NCBI GenBank assembly: GCA_902702965.1
Contig: CACRXP010000001.1
Coordinates: 2,202,084-2,266,083 of the forward strand
Source of the DNA: Spirometra erinaceieuropaei
Lineage: Eukaryota; Platyhelminthes; Cestoda; Diphyllobothriidea; Diphyllobothriidae
Direction: 5' to 3'
DNA: 64,000 bases
The notes under the pieces were generated by a model. That model did no database searches. It was not told the origin of the DNA and saw only the letters and a program-made list of their open reading frames with translations. Made by a program: the position numbers and the translations under genes. Each line of letters begins with the position of its first letter. Within the stretch, counting starts at the first letter, position 1. Shown here in pieces: positions 12,405 through 25,869 of the stretch.

Positions 12405-15234
12405 TGCCGGCTGACGATGGCATAATGTTTGATAAATTTAGCGGAGTCCATCAAAATACTTCCTCTCAGTGCTGTTTTCGCCTGGGTTGCAAACATTTAC
12501 TGGATAAGGCAGGTTGCAGATCACTATTCGCTATGGCCTTGGTAACGCAAATTCCGTTTAAAGAACTACTCTAATGCTCTGATGTCATCAGATGGCTGCG
12601 CAAGTCTTGATTTTCGTCACAGGTCTCAATCCGACCAGGAAATATGGTGGTTTTGTGGCACAAAAAAGAAGTGCAGACCGCACGTCATTGCGGAAACAGT
12701 TTTTAGTGTGTTTTCACTCCTCGTTTTATCATTTTCAACAACTGAACGCCGGCAACAATATAAGGATGTCCCTTAATCTATTCTCCCGTAATGCTTGGGT
12801 TTTCAATGCGAAAATACCCAAGTCACAATTAAACCGTGTTCTTCTTGACTGCATGTTTGCAAAATCCTCCTTTTTGGGTTTCCAACATTCTCGCTGCTAA
12901 CCGTCAAATTTTGATGACGTAGAAGAAGTGTCCCTATGTGTACTTTTGGGGCTTTGGCCGAATTCGGGGTGGATAATTTATTGATGCCCAAAACTAAGAT
13001 ATTCCCGCAAACAGTTGGAAAAACGCCAATACCCAAGATTTACTACGTCTTTTTATGATATGATGTTTCTATACTGCACAGTTAAAATTTGCATGCAATA
13101 AATAGACCGTATAGTTCACACCGGAATTTTACCATTTCTAACTGACTTATGAATCTAATTAGGGGACCATCTAATTTATTTAGATATTCCTTCTAATGTG
13201 CCGCCATCGTGACTAAAAATCTGCATATGTGAGTCTTTATGTCTTCCCGAGGAAGGGGCATGGTGTTCATACACGCTCAAACGCGCAGGGCTTTGTAACG
13301 TTTACACGTTCTGAACCGTTAAAATCCAATTTAATTTATCAAAATAGCGTCACCACTGGTTATATTAAATAGATAAACAAAGAGTAAAATTTGCTAGCAC
13401 GAAAATTGAACGGACGCTTAAATCAAAGAATTCAAAGTAAGTAAACACTCTCATATAGGACTTTTTAATACATTTTAGTGGCGAATTTCTTGCTCGGGGA
13501 GAAGTATTTGCGCCCCATCATGTTAGCGTTGTCTAAAAGATCGGATTTAAATTCTTCCATATCTTAAAATACTGTTGTATTTATTGTTTTGGGTAATAAC
13601 TGAATATCCAGGACGTCTCTTGGGTTTCGTTCCCATAATCAATTTTTACAGTATCCAATGGGGGATATTACAGTTAGTCTTTGTAAGTTATGATCCTAGG
13701 TCCTTTTTCCAAGTAAAAAATTAGAATTGATATAATATCGACAGGGCCAAATAATAAGCGGATCTAAATGGTACATAAATGAGGCAGTAGCTCGATGATC
13801 TCAACGACGAGAGGATCGCCTGTGTGGATATCTATGTAAAGGTCACAGTGTAGGCTCGATTGTAGATGATAACTTCGAGTGATAAAAAAACTTTGGTCTA
13901 GACAGTCCCTCTCAAGCTTCTGAGCAAAGATAAGATTAATTGCCGAAAACCCCGGAGGTCAAGTCATGAATTCCGTGGCAGCCTTTACTGAGAGAACATG
14001 CATATATCTGAGGCTCCAATTAAAAAAAACACGAAAGTATCCAACTTTGAAAAGGTGAGACGAAAAGGTGAAAAATGCCAAACTGCACTGATTGAAAACG
14101 ACCATTCATATCGTAGCACAAACAGATCCTGTCCTCAAAACCAGTTTTCCTACAAAACGGAAGATTTGCTCGGTAAAGATAGAGATGCTGTGTGAAGAAG
14201 ATAATCGCGCAGCTGGCATGTGCAGCGATAAGAGGATTGAGGCTGTTTCCCCTTGCATCCATTCCAACTAAGATACTTGGGGAAAATTTGTAGACTTTAG
14301 CATTACAGATGTTCCAAAAGCAAATAATTATATAAAAAGATTGCAAGTAATTGCAGACGTCTGCATGCATGCTCATTAACGCATTAGGAATCACTTTCCA
14401 TCAGGAAAACTCTAGCACTAACCTTACACATGTATGATACTAAAGCAGCTTCTTTGAGTATTTCAAAAAGTACCATGATTGCGTTAGAAAAGCCGAAGGT
14501 ATTAAGTCCATGTAAGCGCTTTCGTGCTGAAATATTGCACGTAATTTTCCCTGCAAGAACAATCCCATTTGTCCTCTACAACAGTTGGAGCACTAGATAA
14601 AGTACATTTTAATGGCGAATAAATTAAATATGTTGGACAAGGGAATCAGCAGCCGTCTCCCCTACTGTGGGTAGACCTTTGCCGAATTCCGGGGATCTAT
14701 CTTTCGCAATTTCCTACTTTGGACCTAACACTCCTAGCTCCAACCCTAATACTTTCCCTTCAAAATCAAACTTTAACACAAACAATAACCACAACCCTAA
14801 CCATAATTCACCTGGGATTTAATGTAAGGTCACCTGTAGCTGTAACCCTCAGCTCCATGCGGCAGACAGTGCATTTCCCTCGCATGTGACTCACTAATAA
14901 TCTCAACTAATTTTAAACGGTATTTTGCTATTTGTAAGTTTTATTTTGCACAATTGTGGAGGCGGACAATTTGTGATGTGAGGGAGTCCTTAAACACCAA
15001 CTGGAAGTAAATCAACCCATAAATCCACTTCCTGTCGGCACGACGCGCCTATCAAAATCCTCTTTAAATTTATTATTGTCTTTGGTCATCTTGTTGTTTC
15101 TAAGCGGTCCCAGAAAAGCCTCTCAGTGATTTCCTCCGCAGACCTTTAGGGTCCTGATTATAAAAGGCGGGATATAGTAGGTGATCTAACCCTTGAAACA
15201 GTAACCGAAATAGTTAAATACGATCTCAGGAAGG
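12405..15234 (+). repeat. Tandem duplication, unit A
   Basis: First unit of a direct tandem duplication; the second is 15268-18164. Unit A begins at the landmark tgccggctgacgatggc. Up to about 13795 it is a diverged match to unit B, with roughly 25 differences in the first 155 bases and several indels. From about 13800 to 15234 it is almost identical to 16731-18164, with a constant offset of 2930 and only about five substitutions seen by eye (for example 13811, 13865, 13998, 15018, 15144). A telomere-like patch with two CCCTAA units lies near 14742-14810. No gene was recognised. A 124-codon minus frame at 14020-14394 recurs unchanged in unit B because that part of the DNA is the same. Confidence 0.9.
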
Positions 15235-15267
15235 TAGGATTAAAAAGGAAAAGTTGTTGTATCAACA

Positions 15268-18164
15268 TGCCGGATGACGATGGCAGAAGGTTTAATAACT
15301 TTGGTTGAGTCCATCATAGTACTTCCTCTCATTGCTGTTTTCTCCTGGGTTATAAACGTTTACTGGATAAGGCGGGCTGCAGATCACTACTGAATATGGC
15401 CTTGGTGACGCAAATTTCGTTTCTAGAATTAATCTAATGTCCTGATGTCATTAGACGGCTGCACAATTCTTGCTTTTCGTCACAAGTCTCAATACGACCA
15501 GGAAATATAGTTATTTTTTGGCACAAGAAAGAAATGCAGACCACACATCGTGCGGAAGAACTGTCTACTTTCAACACAGCAATTGCGGAAACAGTTTTTA
15601 GTCTGGTTTCACTATGGTGCGCATGATGATAAATAATTGGGCTCCTCCTTTTCTCGGCTTCAACAACTAAACGCCGGCAGCAGTATAATGATGTCCCTAA
15701 CACTTCTGTTCTACAATGTTGTGTTTTCAATGCGAAAATGCCTGAATCACAAATAAACCGTGTCCTCCTTGACTGCATGTTTGCAAAATCCTCCTTTTTT
15801 GGGTTTCCAGCATCCTCGCTGCTTACAGTCGAATTTTGATCAAGTAGAGGAAGTATCCTTATGTGCACTTTTTAATCTTTGGCCCCGATTCAGGACGGTT
15901 AATAATATATGTCCGAATCTAAGTTATTCACTCAAACAGTTGCAAAAAACGCCAATACACAAAAAGTTTTGTGCCTTTTTCCGATATGATGTTTCCATAC
16001 TGAACAGTTTACTTTTGCATGCAATAGCTGGACCGTATCGTTCGTACCGGCATTTCACCATTCTTAACCGGCTTATGAATCTAATTAGGGGCTCTCTAAT
16101 TTATTTGGATAGTCCTTCTTATGCGCCGTCATCGTGACTAAAAAACTGCGTATGTGGGTCTTTATACCTTTCAGAGGAAGAGGCATGGTGTTCATACACG
16201 CCCAAAAGTGCAGGCTAAGTAGCGTTTCCACGTTCTGACCCGTAAATAATTCAATTTAATTTATCAGAATAGCGTCGCCACTGGTTATATTAAACAAATA
16301 AATATGAATAAAGTTTGCTAGCACGAAAATTGAACGGACGCTGAAAGCAAAGAATTCGAAGTACGTAAACGCTCTCATATAGGACTTTACTACATTTTAA
16401 TGATCAATTTATCTCTCGGGGAAAAGGATTGGAGTCTCATCCCGTTAGTTTTCTCTAAAGGATCAAATTCGAAGCTCTTCCATATCTGAAAATGCTATTG
16501 TATTTATTGTTTTTAGTTATAACCGAATATCCAGGAGGTCTCTTGGGTTTCGTTCCCATAATCAATTTTTACAGTATCCATAGGTGGATATTACACTTAG
16601 TATTTGTAAGTGATGATACTTGCTCCAATTTCGAGGAAAAAGATTAGGTTTGATATAATATCGATGAGCCTAAAAAATTTAATAAAAACAGATCTAAATA
16701 GCATATAAATAAGGCATTAGCTCGGTGATCTCAACGACGAAAGGATCGCCTGTGTGGATATCTATGTAAAGGTCACAGTGTAGGCTCGATTGTGGATGAT
16801 AACTTCGAGTGATAAAAAAACTTTGGTCTAGACAGTCCCTCTCAAGCTTCTGAGCAAAGATAAGATTAATTGCCGAAAACCCCGGAGGTCAAGTCATGAA
16901 TTCCGTGGCAGCCTTTACTGAGAGAACCTGCATATATCTGAGGCTCCAATTAAAAAAAACACGAAAGTATCCAACTTTGAAAAGGTGAGACGAAAAGGTG
17001 AAAAATGCCAAACTGCACTGATTGAAAACGACCATTCATATCGTAGCACAAACAGATCCTGTCCTCAAAACCAGTTTTCCTACAAAACGGAAGATTTGCT
17101 CGGTAAAGATAGAGATGCTGTGTGAAGAAGATAATCGCGCAGCTGGCATGTGCAGCGATAAGAGGATTGAGGCTGTTTCCCCTTGCATCCATTCCAACTA
17201 AGATACTTGGGGAAAATTTGTAGACTTTAGCATTACAGATGTTCCAAAAGCAAATAATTATATAAAAAGATTGCAAGTAATTGCAGACGTCTGCATGCAT
17301 GCTCATTAACGCATTAGGAATCACTTTCCATCAGGAAAACTCTAGCACTAACCTTACACATGTATGATACTAAAGCAGCTTCTTTGAGTATTTCAAAAAG
17401 TACCATGATTGCGTTAGAAAAGCCGAAGGTATTAAGTCCATGTAAGCGCTTTCGTGCTGAAATATTGCACGTAATTTTCCCTGCAAGAACAATCCCATTT
17501 GTCCTCTACAACAGTTGGAGCACTAGATAAAGTACATTTTAATGGCGAATAAATTAAATATGTTGGACAAGGGAATCAGCAGCCGTCTCCCCTACTGTGG
17601 GTAGACCTTTGCCGAATTCCGGGGATCTATCTTTCGCAATTTCCTACTTTGGACCTAACACTCCTAGCTCCAACCCTAATACTTTCCCTTCAAAATCAAA
17701 CTTTAACACAAACAATAACCACAACCCTAACCATAATTCACCTGGGATTTAATGTAAGGTCACCTGTAGCTGTAACCCTCAGCTCCATGCGGCAGACAGT
17801 GCATTTCCCTCGCATGTGACTCACTAATAATCTCAACTAATTTTAAACGGTATTTTGCTATTTGTAAGTTTTATTTTGCACAATTGTGGAGGCGGACAAT
17901 TTGTGATGTGAGGGAGTCCTTAAACACCAACTGGAAGTAAATCAACCTATAAATCCACTTCCTGTCGGCACGACGCGCCTATCAAAATCCTCTTTAAATT
18001 TATTATTGTCTTTGGTCATCTTGTTGTTTCTAAGCGGTCCCAGAAAAGCCTCTCAGTGATTTCCTCCGCAGACTTTTAGGGTCCTGATTATAAAAGGCGG
18101 GATATAGTAGGTGATCTAACCCTTGAAACAGTAACCGAAATAGTTAAATACGATCTCAGGAAGG
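15268..18164 (+). repeat. Tandem duplication, unit B
   Basis: Second unit of the tandem duplication, separated from unit A by 33 bases (15235-15267). The left part (15268-16720) is diverged from unit A and includes a local insertion near 15548-15580 that unit A lacks. The right part (16731-18164) is nearly identical to 13801-15234. Identity stops abruptly after aagg at both ends (15234 and 18164), which marks the duplication junction. The last stretch repeats the telomere-like patch near 17672-17740. Confidence 0.9.
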
Positions 18165-18364
18165 ATCAAAAAGTTTCAGTGTATATCTTTCTGATTGTCT
18201 GCAAAAATTCTATCCGCTGAAAAAGGACTACTTATGCAATATAAAATTTGTACGTGATTTTCAAAGCCCCTACAAATCAAAACGCATTTTATAAAACTAT
18301 GTAAAAATAATCTTCCTGGTGCCAATTTTGAACAAGACTGTATCTTTTAGGCAAAATGTCATTT

Positions 18365-18514
18365 TTGACAAGACGAAGGAAACTACAATGTTAGTTTCTT
18401 GCTTGTTAATCGTCATCAGCCGACCATACCCAACCCAAGGTTTTCCTGCAACGTCTGAAGCTTGATTCCGCGACTTGCTGGATAGAAGTCCATCGTCCTT
18501 ACCCTCGAGTCACG
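18365..18514 (-). repeat. SINE copy with hammerhead core (minus)
   Basis: Read on the minus strand, this carries the family's tRNA-like head (ggacttctatcc around the anticodon region, then a decayed box B), followed by the hammerhead segment. The core CTGATGA is intact (complement of 18413-18419) and GAAA is present (complement of 18395-18398). Stem II and stem I are partly eroded. It lies head to head with the next copy. Confidence 0.65.
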
Positions 18515-18515
18515 A

Positions 18516-18790
18516 CAGGACAATGAGCCTATGTCTCAGGAGTCTGCGTGTTGAATTGCTAACCAAGAGGCCGCGTAATCAAACCTAAGATCTTGCGAGA
18601 CCTGAGATTGGGAGTGAATAGCTGATGACGGCTTATAAGTCCTTAACGGTCATTCCAGCTTCTTTTGTTTTTATCGGTTATGTTGTTCTGCCTATAATAT
18701 AAGTCGGCGTGGGGCTGTCGGTGGAACTCGAGACTGATTCCCAAAGCGCAGCGGGAAAACGCGGTCGGTCAGCGTCTCTCTACTACAACG
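18516..18790 (+). repeat. SINE copy with hammerhead core (plus)
   Basis: It begins with the family's junction motif gacaggacaatgagcc, followed by a decayed A box and a ctaaccaagaggccgcg segment. The hammerhead-like part lies at about 18616-18660: CTGATGA is intact (18622-18628) and stem II is CGGCT / AGTCC with a TATA loop. GAAA has become TTAA and stem I is disrupted, so this copy is probably inactive. The usual tail follows: ttctgcctataat, then a G/C-rich hairpin and ctcgaga. Confidence 0.7.
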
Positions 18791-21670
18791 TTTTCTTTAA
18801 AATTTTTGTTCACATGAGCGGTTTCTGTAGGTTTCAAAAAAGTTCTTAAATTCGCAAATAATTTACAACCCGTCCCCATTCGTTCCCTCGCGTTTAAAGC
18901 TTTCAAGCTGTATGCTTTGGAGGTTTAATGTATGAAAAAACGTGATTTTCGCTATCAAGACGTCATTTTAAATGAAACATTAGTAAAATTTCAGATACTG
19001 TGCTTTTTTGAATAACATTTCACGGATTTAATAACCTCATAATTACCTACATTTTTGAAACCGAAAATTTTTCTGATCTCGGGATTTCAAGAAACAGGTT
19101 CTAGAGGTTTTTTATGCATCTTATCGAAAATTATGCCCGGGTTGATAAAAGCAATGGAAATCAAAGGAAAAATAATAAATGCGCAGTAATTTTCTAGGAG
19201 GTAAAATTTTTTAGGTGACACAAAATATTCGTTTTCAAAGGCCGTTATCCTACGTGAATAAATTGTTTTGAAATCACGCTGTGTGATTAACAGTACTGTG
19301 CTTCCTTCTGAGTAATTCCTTCTAGCCAAAGCCTTGTGTAGAAATTTGAGAGTTATGTCAGCTAAAGTTACTTACTTAGACACAATTAATTATCTATTAA
19401 AAGGGTGCACTCCTTAGACTGAAAAACCTGTTGAATGTTTCGAGTTAGAAATAAGACATTTTCGTTAGATTATTGGTAAAGAAAAATTACGACATTTTAC
19501 TGAAATCAGGCATAGCTCCTATCAACACATTCAAGGTTCTTTGCAGGACTTGATCCCCTGCCGTATGTGTAAAATGATGCATATGACGTTTCTTTCAGGT
19601 CAGATATTTTTACATATTTTATTTCACATTTGAAAGGTATAGCATTAAATGGATAAGCATCTTCCAGACAATGTTCATATGAGCAGGCCTATTAGCCTCC
19701 CCATGTGACTTGTTCAGTAGTAACAAAAAGTTACCATACTGTCTATTATATGTTTTCGAGTGCTTTTCCTGAGGAACGCAAAAGGATAAATTAGGTCCTT
19801 GCACTAAAGATGTTAAAACAAATGCATTGTTTTAAAATATTGAGGAAGTGACTTATCTTAGGACCAGACTTCATCCAGAATAAAAAAATGTTTGAAAGAC
19901 AAATTATTTTCCATAAAATTAGTGTGTTCAACGCGTTGAACTTATATTCTCTTAAAGCAACATCGTTTTATTCCTCAAGACTTTAAACAGACCTTTGGAA
20001 ACACATATAACCAAAACAGCATTTCTTTCCTCGAATACTTTACAAAAATGTCTGACACGGTGCACTGGCGGGTTTTAGCAAGCATTGCGAGAGCACATTT
20101 GAGTTGATGTCTCGTGGTAATTCGTTCTACGACCACACCCCGAAAATTCCATCCGCTTGAAAGAATACGGAAATATTGCCCTCAACTATCGTAATTTTGT
20201 CGCAAATGCATTTTCATAGGAGTCGATGTGGACTCACCGGAAAAATTTCCCATGAGTGACCTACTCTTGAAGCAAAGTCAAGATTATTCGTTGGACCAAA
20301 CAAAGAGCATTAAACGCCCATAGACGCGCGACAGTCTTATGTGAGAATTTTTCCATTTCACTTTCCTAAACAGCCGTTGAAAGAAAAGACTGTGTTTCAT
20401 GCGATTATCGAGAAAGCATGCCATAATGAGAAAAGGAACTTAGTTGGGGCAAATAGCCTTCCATGTCTGGTTTTGAAATTTCCATACCAAACAGAAGAAT
20501 GCGACAGGAAAATGTCACCAATGCGAATTATGAACTTCGTATATTTACTTATGCAGGATTTTAATATAGAAAGCTGCGTAGTAAAAGCAAAAAAATTAAG
20601 TAAACCTGTTGACTCAATCGATAGGATGAGTTACCGCAAGCATTTGAGAACAAGTGGCCTAATCACTGGAAGAAGAATGTTTTTCTTCTAGTATTCCAAA
20701 GCCTTTATCAAGCCCGTCACTAGAGAGAATATCTGATGAGATTAGTAAACTTCAGGAAATGGAGTATTTATAGAATACGACTAATACAAAACCACACGCC
20801 TGCTAAAATTAGTTGCTCCAGCATTCGTAAGAGATTTTCCTATTTGGCGTTGATGATGGTCATACTACATGATCACTTGGTCGCCCGCACCTAGTGAACT
20901 TTAATTTCATAAATTCCGTGGCATCACCTACGTTGCAAGCTTCCAGCTTTATCATCCACCATCTCGTTGAATATTTCTACAAGTAGACAAAGGCGGCTTT
21001 TGTGTTTTTAAAGTGTACTGCAATTGTATAAAATTTAGAAACGTCCAAATTATATGTTTTAACTAAGCCCTTCGTTAGCTCAGTGCTTTTGTAAAAGGAA
21101 GTAAACTTAGTTACGTGCACGTTCAACCAACCCACAACTGCCAAGTTTTGACTGTACGCTCGAACTTAACGCCATCCTTCTCCTACGGGTCCGCAAGGCT
21201 GGATTTTAACTTCCTCCTCAAACGCAGTTTTGATGTGCATATGTGAGCCACTTTCCTTAGGTTTCTTATGTCATTCGACAGCAGGTTCTCCCCAACATTA
21301 AAATCCATCCAGAATAAGCTTAGCACGACAATTCTTGAGCAGCAGACATGTGCCAGCAATTTAGTGGGCAGAGAAGTAACTTTCAATTACGTGAAACTTT
21401 CTAAAACATCCTCTTGTTATTGGTCTCAATCCTTAATAATGAAGCATAATGTTGAAAAAGTTCTAGTTATGCTGCTGTTTCGGGGAAAAATACGTGAGGA
21501 ATTTGACCTACAGTGCCCAGAATACGAACATGCAGAGCAAATGCAAACTTCTAAACTCGCAAGTTAGCAAGGACTGAAATAACCTCTTCGCAAAAGCTTT
21601 AATATGAATATTTTTTGCTGACGCTCCAAAGCCGTATACTTTTATCTCCACAAGTGAAGAAGGAGGCTGG
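18791..21670. other. No gene recognised
   Basis: A+T-rich DNA. A 116-codon plus frame at 20341-20691 has no recognisable motif, signal or splice context. Confidence 0.45.
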
Positions 21671-22118
21671 CCGAGCACCGGAACAGTTTGTCTACTGTTC
21701 TGAGCTTTCGAACACGCACAGAGATAGGAACAACATTAGGACGAGTGACGATAATAGAGCCCGACAGGCAATCATCGGTTGATGACACAAGACTGGAAGC
21801 GACTGCTCAGAGCTTTGTACGCCGACGCCTGACGGGTTAATTGATTGCCCGAGTAATCATCCAATGAGCAGGCATCTGTCAATTTTCAGCTTGTTTTGTT
21901 TCAGACGTGGGCGATTATCTTGGTGACTGCAAAGTCAGACTTATGACCTATTTCGTATGCTGGGCAGCCACTTCACCGTTTCATCGTACAGCCAGTTTAT
22001 GTTCGTGTACGCGCGATCCAAAGATTACATTCCAGTCTGGCTCATATAGTTACAAGGACGATGGACTCTTGTTCAAGTATAAAATCTCAGAACAATAAAC
22101 AACGTGTTCCGGTGCTCA
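21671..22118. repeat. Foldback element with about 40-bp inverted ends
   Basis: The left end contains GAGCACCGGAACAG, then tactgttctgag. The right end, read in complement, contains GAGCACCGGAACAC, then ttattgttctgag, in the same order and spacing. The 445-bp interior has no long frame. This is the structure of a non-autonomous inverted-repeat element. No clear target duplication was found, and the superfamily is unknown. Confidence 0.6.
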
Positions 22119-23044
22119 AACAGTCTTATAATTTATTTTGAAACACACCTGGAACTCCAACATTCTCCGCCAAAGAAATCAGTTAGACGTGAAACTATTC
22201 TGCTAATTTGTTACAGAGTTTGACAGCACTGGCGAAGTCTAGGCACTCACGGGACCCAATAAAAGACATCTGAGCATAAGAATCCTTAAAATTTATTGTT
22301 AGCCTCGCCCTGACTGCTCAGTCCGAGAGTCAGTGTTGTCATATATTTTAGTAGGATTGGATGAATAGACTGTTTCCTGGAATAATCTCTGCGTGATCGA
22401 GTTAATCTCCAAAGACGGAGTCGTTATTCATTCCTTGACTGCGTTGTGGGTCAAAGGTTCTATTTCGGGTCTAGTTTGACCTAGTGCAATGGTCATATAA
22501 TAAGCCTGATAAATATTGATGGTATAAAAAGTGTGGGTTTCTTTACTTAAATGAGAATGAGGAGTCTCAGAGACCGGAAAAGGATCGGCCCGATAGTTTG
22601 AAAGCAAACCAGTCTCCACCCCTTTGAAACATAGGCTGACACCGCTAATCCCAGTTTATATAACGGGGATTGAGGCCGTGCTGGCGAATTATTACTAAAC
22701 TGCCATTCGTCTACGGTCCCGGGAAATAGGGGTCATTGCAGTGTATTCCGATTTTTGAACTGACATAACTCACTGGTCGGGATTAGTGGTTTATAGCATG
22801 GAGTGCAATGCTGTCGATTGCCGCACGACGATTATCGTTCATGTTTGCATTGACGCAAAGTGCACTACTGGGGGGTGAATGTAGCGAGGTGGACTGGCAG
22901 CTTGAATGCACACGTTTCATTCCGCTGGTCAGGTGTTACCTTTTGCGCACCAACATTTGATGAGGCCACACACGAATACTGGTTAAATGCTCTCCGATGA
23001 AGTAGGCTCTGAGTGAGCTCATTGATTTGGCTGCTGTATAGGAA
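22119..23044. other. No gene recognised
   Basis: Short open frames only. Confidence 0.45.
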
Positions 23045-23480
23045 TCAGAACTGCCGGTCTTCGAGGACACTTTCGACATTGTCAAACGAAATGTGGTCCA
23101 CAGTGTCAAGGGACCTAAATTTATACCCCTTGAACGTAAACTGTCCGTCTAACGCGCCATACTCCACAACGCCTGATAGGTCGACCGTCAGTTTCGACGT
23201 CGCCCACCGTGTGCTCCACAGCAGGGTAAGAGCAAAGACGAAGACTTGTACTTGAATGACAGTAGACTTGTGCAGCATATATCACACTCTCTCCTACCCT
23301 ATCTGAGTCCGGTGTTAAGACAGAGTCAAGAAGGCGGGAAAGGATGTAGATTGCTGGCACGGTGAAAACCCACACTTAGTCGTATCACCACGCCCCCTGG
23401 TTCACTAAAAACAGTGACCAGGCTTTTATACCCCAACACAAATAGGGGACGGCAGGAACCTAATTTGGTCCGGTGTTAAT
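23045..23480 (-). repeat. Family B interspersed repeat (minus)
   Basis: On the minus strand the order of landmarks matches the plus-strand copies at 33.9 and 49.6 kb: ttgtgttgg, then a segment around an accagggg motif, a G/C-rich part ending in gagagagtg, and then a ctgctgtggagcac-like segment. A 77-codon ATG frame (23045-23278) that looks like a signal peptide plus a beta-rich tail falls wholly inside this repeat. A TATA-like ggtataaaagcc sits upstream of it at about 23430. Because the same sequence recurs as a repeat, I do not call that frame a gene. Confidence 0.6.
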
Positions 23481-24629
23481 CGGAAATTCGACCTACCACC
23501 ACATCCCACTGTTGGCATTTGCTATGAATATGCATTCCCGCTAATGTCTATCGGACTCCAATCTAACTCCCTGTGTTTGTCCAACGCATCAACAGCGTTG
23601 CTTGTTTTAGGGGCCACGTCATTACGCGAATGTGGCTCTGTGTGTGAGCCTTCTACGAAACAGTAAAACCCCCTTTAGTAAAATGGAAGACGATGAGTAG
23701 GCCGAAATTCTTCTGACATCAGTTCATGGCAAAAGAGTCTACCCAACGAAGGAGACGACCCAGGACACTTCCAGGTCCACTAGTAGGGGGATAGACAGCA
23801 TGAAGAGCGTTGTGTTCCATGCTGATGCAACCTTCCTCGATGTCTGCTGATTTACGATAGACAGTGAGATTGAAAAACGCCGGCCATGAGGTGAAAGCAA
23901 GCACGCTGTCTATCGCATTTGACACATCCCTTGTCGATCACACCGCGTTAACAAAAGCAGTAAATGACTTAGAACATGCAGGAGGAAAAGGATTATAGTC
24001 AAAACGTTAAAGGCGGGCAGTAGGCAAAAAAGAAGGGTAATGCGAAAACAAAGAGTGACAGTTCAAACGTGGGCGATCGTTGCAGTAGGGAAATCGGCAA
24101 TACGGAAAATGGACAACTACATTACCGACTACAGGTCACCAATCCTGGCTGATGGATCGCGCTAGGTCGAGAGCAAAATGATGCTGCGACGGTGTCTGTT
24201 TCTTTGAAACCGTATACGGGTGACAGTTTTGTAATTATTAATCAACCCGGCTGTGGAAACTACCATATGAAATGGAGCCCGGTTTCAGTCTATCACGCGA
24301 GGATAGGAGCCTGCTTTCTTTCGAAATGTCAGAAAAATTGACTTTTGGTTTCTGAGGTGACTTATTTACTTTCATCTTCTACTTACCCTTCGTATTACAA
24401 GACATCATGAACTCCTGTTTTTTTGTGAGACAAAGATATCCACCGATGCAGAAGCCTAGTGTTCTGTGCTCTTAAAGTCAATTCTCAACAAATGACTAAA
24501 ACTTGAAATGCGGAGGCAGTGCGCAGCGATCAAATCCGATTTGGAAGACAATACTGGGCGTTTAAGCTTACCTTTGATCCGATGGCACCTGGTATCGAGC
24601 AATCCGCAATAGCAAAGTTTGGCAAGATG
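23481..24629. other. No gene recognised
   Basis: No domains or credible exons were seen. Confidence 0.45.
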
Positions 24630-24847
24630 TGGTAATGTAGCCGTACCTGATGGACACAATACTGTCAAGCCACTCAATTATTTTGAGTTGGTGTGATTAC
24701 GTTGGCATGGTGTTGCTGTGCGTTGCGATGTGTGCTCTGTTGGCGGCCTTGTTTCTTTGTTGCCGTATGTACCTTTTTTGGCCCAGTGCCGGTGGTCTTT
24801 CTTGCCTTTTGGCCTATTGTCTCCTTCCAACTTTCGCGTTGGACGCT

Positions 24848-24923
24848 TTAGGGCTAGGGTATAGGGCTGCGGTTTAGTGTTAGGATTAGGGTTGGAGTTA
24901 GGGCTGGGGTTATGGGTTAGGGC
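24848..24923 (+). repeat. Interstitial telomere-like array (TTAGGG sense)
   Basis: About 76 bases of degenerate TTAGGG-type repeats (tagggctagggt, ttaggattaggg, gggttatgggttaggg) on the plus strand. A gtagccgtacctg motif lies about 200 bases upstream (near 24633). That motif also flanks the two other arrays at 27.3 and 33.0 kb. Confidence 0.8.
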
Positions 24924-24959
24924 AATTTTTTCTTCACCGCTCATAGTACGACTGCGCAT

Positions 24960-25860
24960 TCCTAATGGTATTTCCTTTGCGAGGATTAGTTGACGTCGTC
25001 GCCTGTGCGTTCCCCCACCTCACCTGTAAAAACCCCCTATTACCAACGGTTCCGTAAAACAGGCGGCTGGGTTTTTTTACCTCAGGTGCGCTAGATAACC
25101 CTATCTGACCCACAGTTTTTGCTGACGAAGACTGTCACTTCCGAAAGGCCATTGGTGATTTGATTGCTGTAATCGGCCAGTTATATACCAACCAGAGGCT
25201 GCACGACAGAATTTGAATTTGGGCCACCTACTCATCGAACAACGCCCTTCTCACTGCGCTGCGAGCTCATATAAGGTCGGATGTGATCGGCAAGATTAAG
25301 TCATTTGTTGGGACACAAAAACTCACGCTGTGGTGACTGATGACACCAGCGGAACCAAACATGATCTTTCCAGTGTCAGTTTTCTCTTTGAAAAAGTTTG
25401 CCGATTATGTCTGACAAACGCACTTCATCCGTAAAAATAGTAAACACTTGTTTGCCCTTTCACTTTAAAAAAGGAACAACATTTGGGGCAACTAAGCGAA
25501 CACTGTATGCAGAAGACGGTTCAGATGCAACGGTTCCTTAATTAAGAGCTGAGTATAAGTCTCTCAACCGAATTTATTAATTAAATCGTAGATATTTTGG
25601 AAGCTACAACTTACAAAATTGTTCTGCGAGTTCATCCACAAGACTCTGTATATTTAAATGCTGACGTAGGTTTCAAACTAGTTGGAATTTTTAGACCTCA
25701 AAGCATACATCCCAAACGACAGTTATATATGTTTTTGGAGTCAAAGTAGCATTTTTACCTTCTCATGTTCCTTCATTTGACAACGAACAAATGAAAAAAC
25801 TTCCAATCCCAGGGTTCAAAAAAAGATTCTAGCAAAAATAACAGAGCAATTTCATACTCC
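24960..25860. other. No gene recognised
   Basis: Non-coding; nothing recognised. Confidence 0.45.
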
Positions 25861-25869
25861 AATCTCGGA

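Noticed and set aside
14020..14394. A 124-codon minus-strand frame repeated identically at 16950-17324
   Set aside because: The repetition is explained by the near-identical DNA duplication, not by protein conservation. There is no motif, leader or splice signal.
20341..20691. 116-codon plus frame
   Set aside because: No domain, no leader, no splice support; compatible with chance.
21062..21136. A-box-like gttagctcagtgc with a possible downstream B box
   Set aside because: The B-box match is weak and no cloverleaf could be drawn; probably chance.
23045..23278. ATG frame with signal-peptide-like start and TATA-like box upstream on the minus strand
   Set aside because: It lies inside the family B repeat; related sequence occurs at 34.2 kb and 60.3 kb without the frame.
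24678..24959. Minus frame with repeated Asn-Pro residues
   Set aside because: It is a translation of the telomere-like array.
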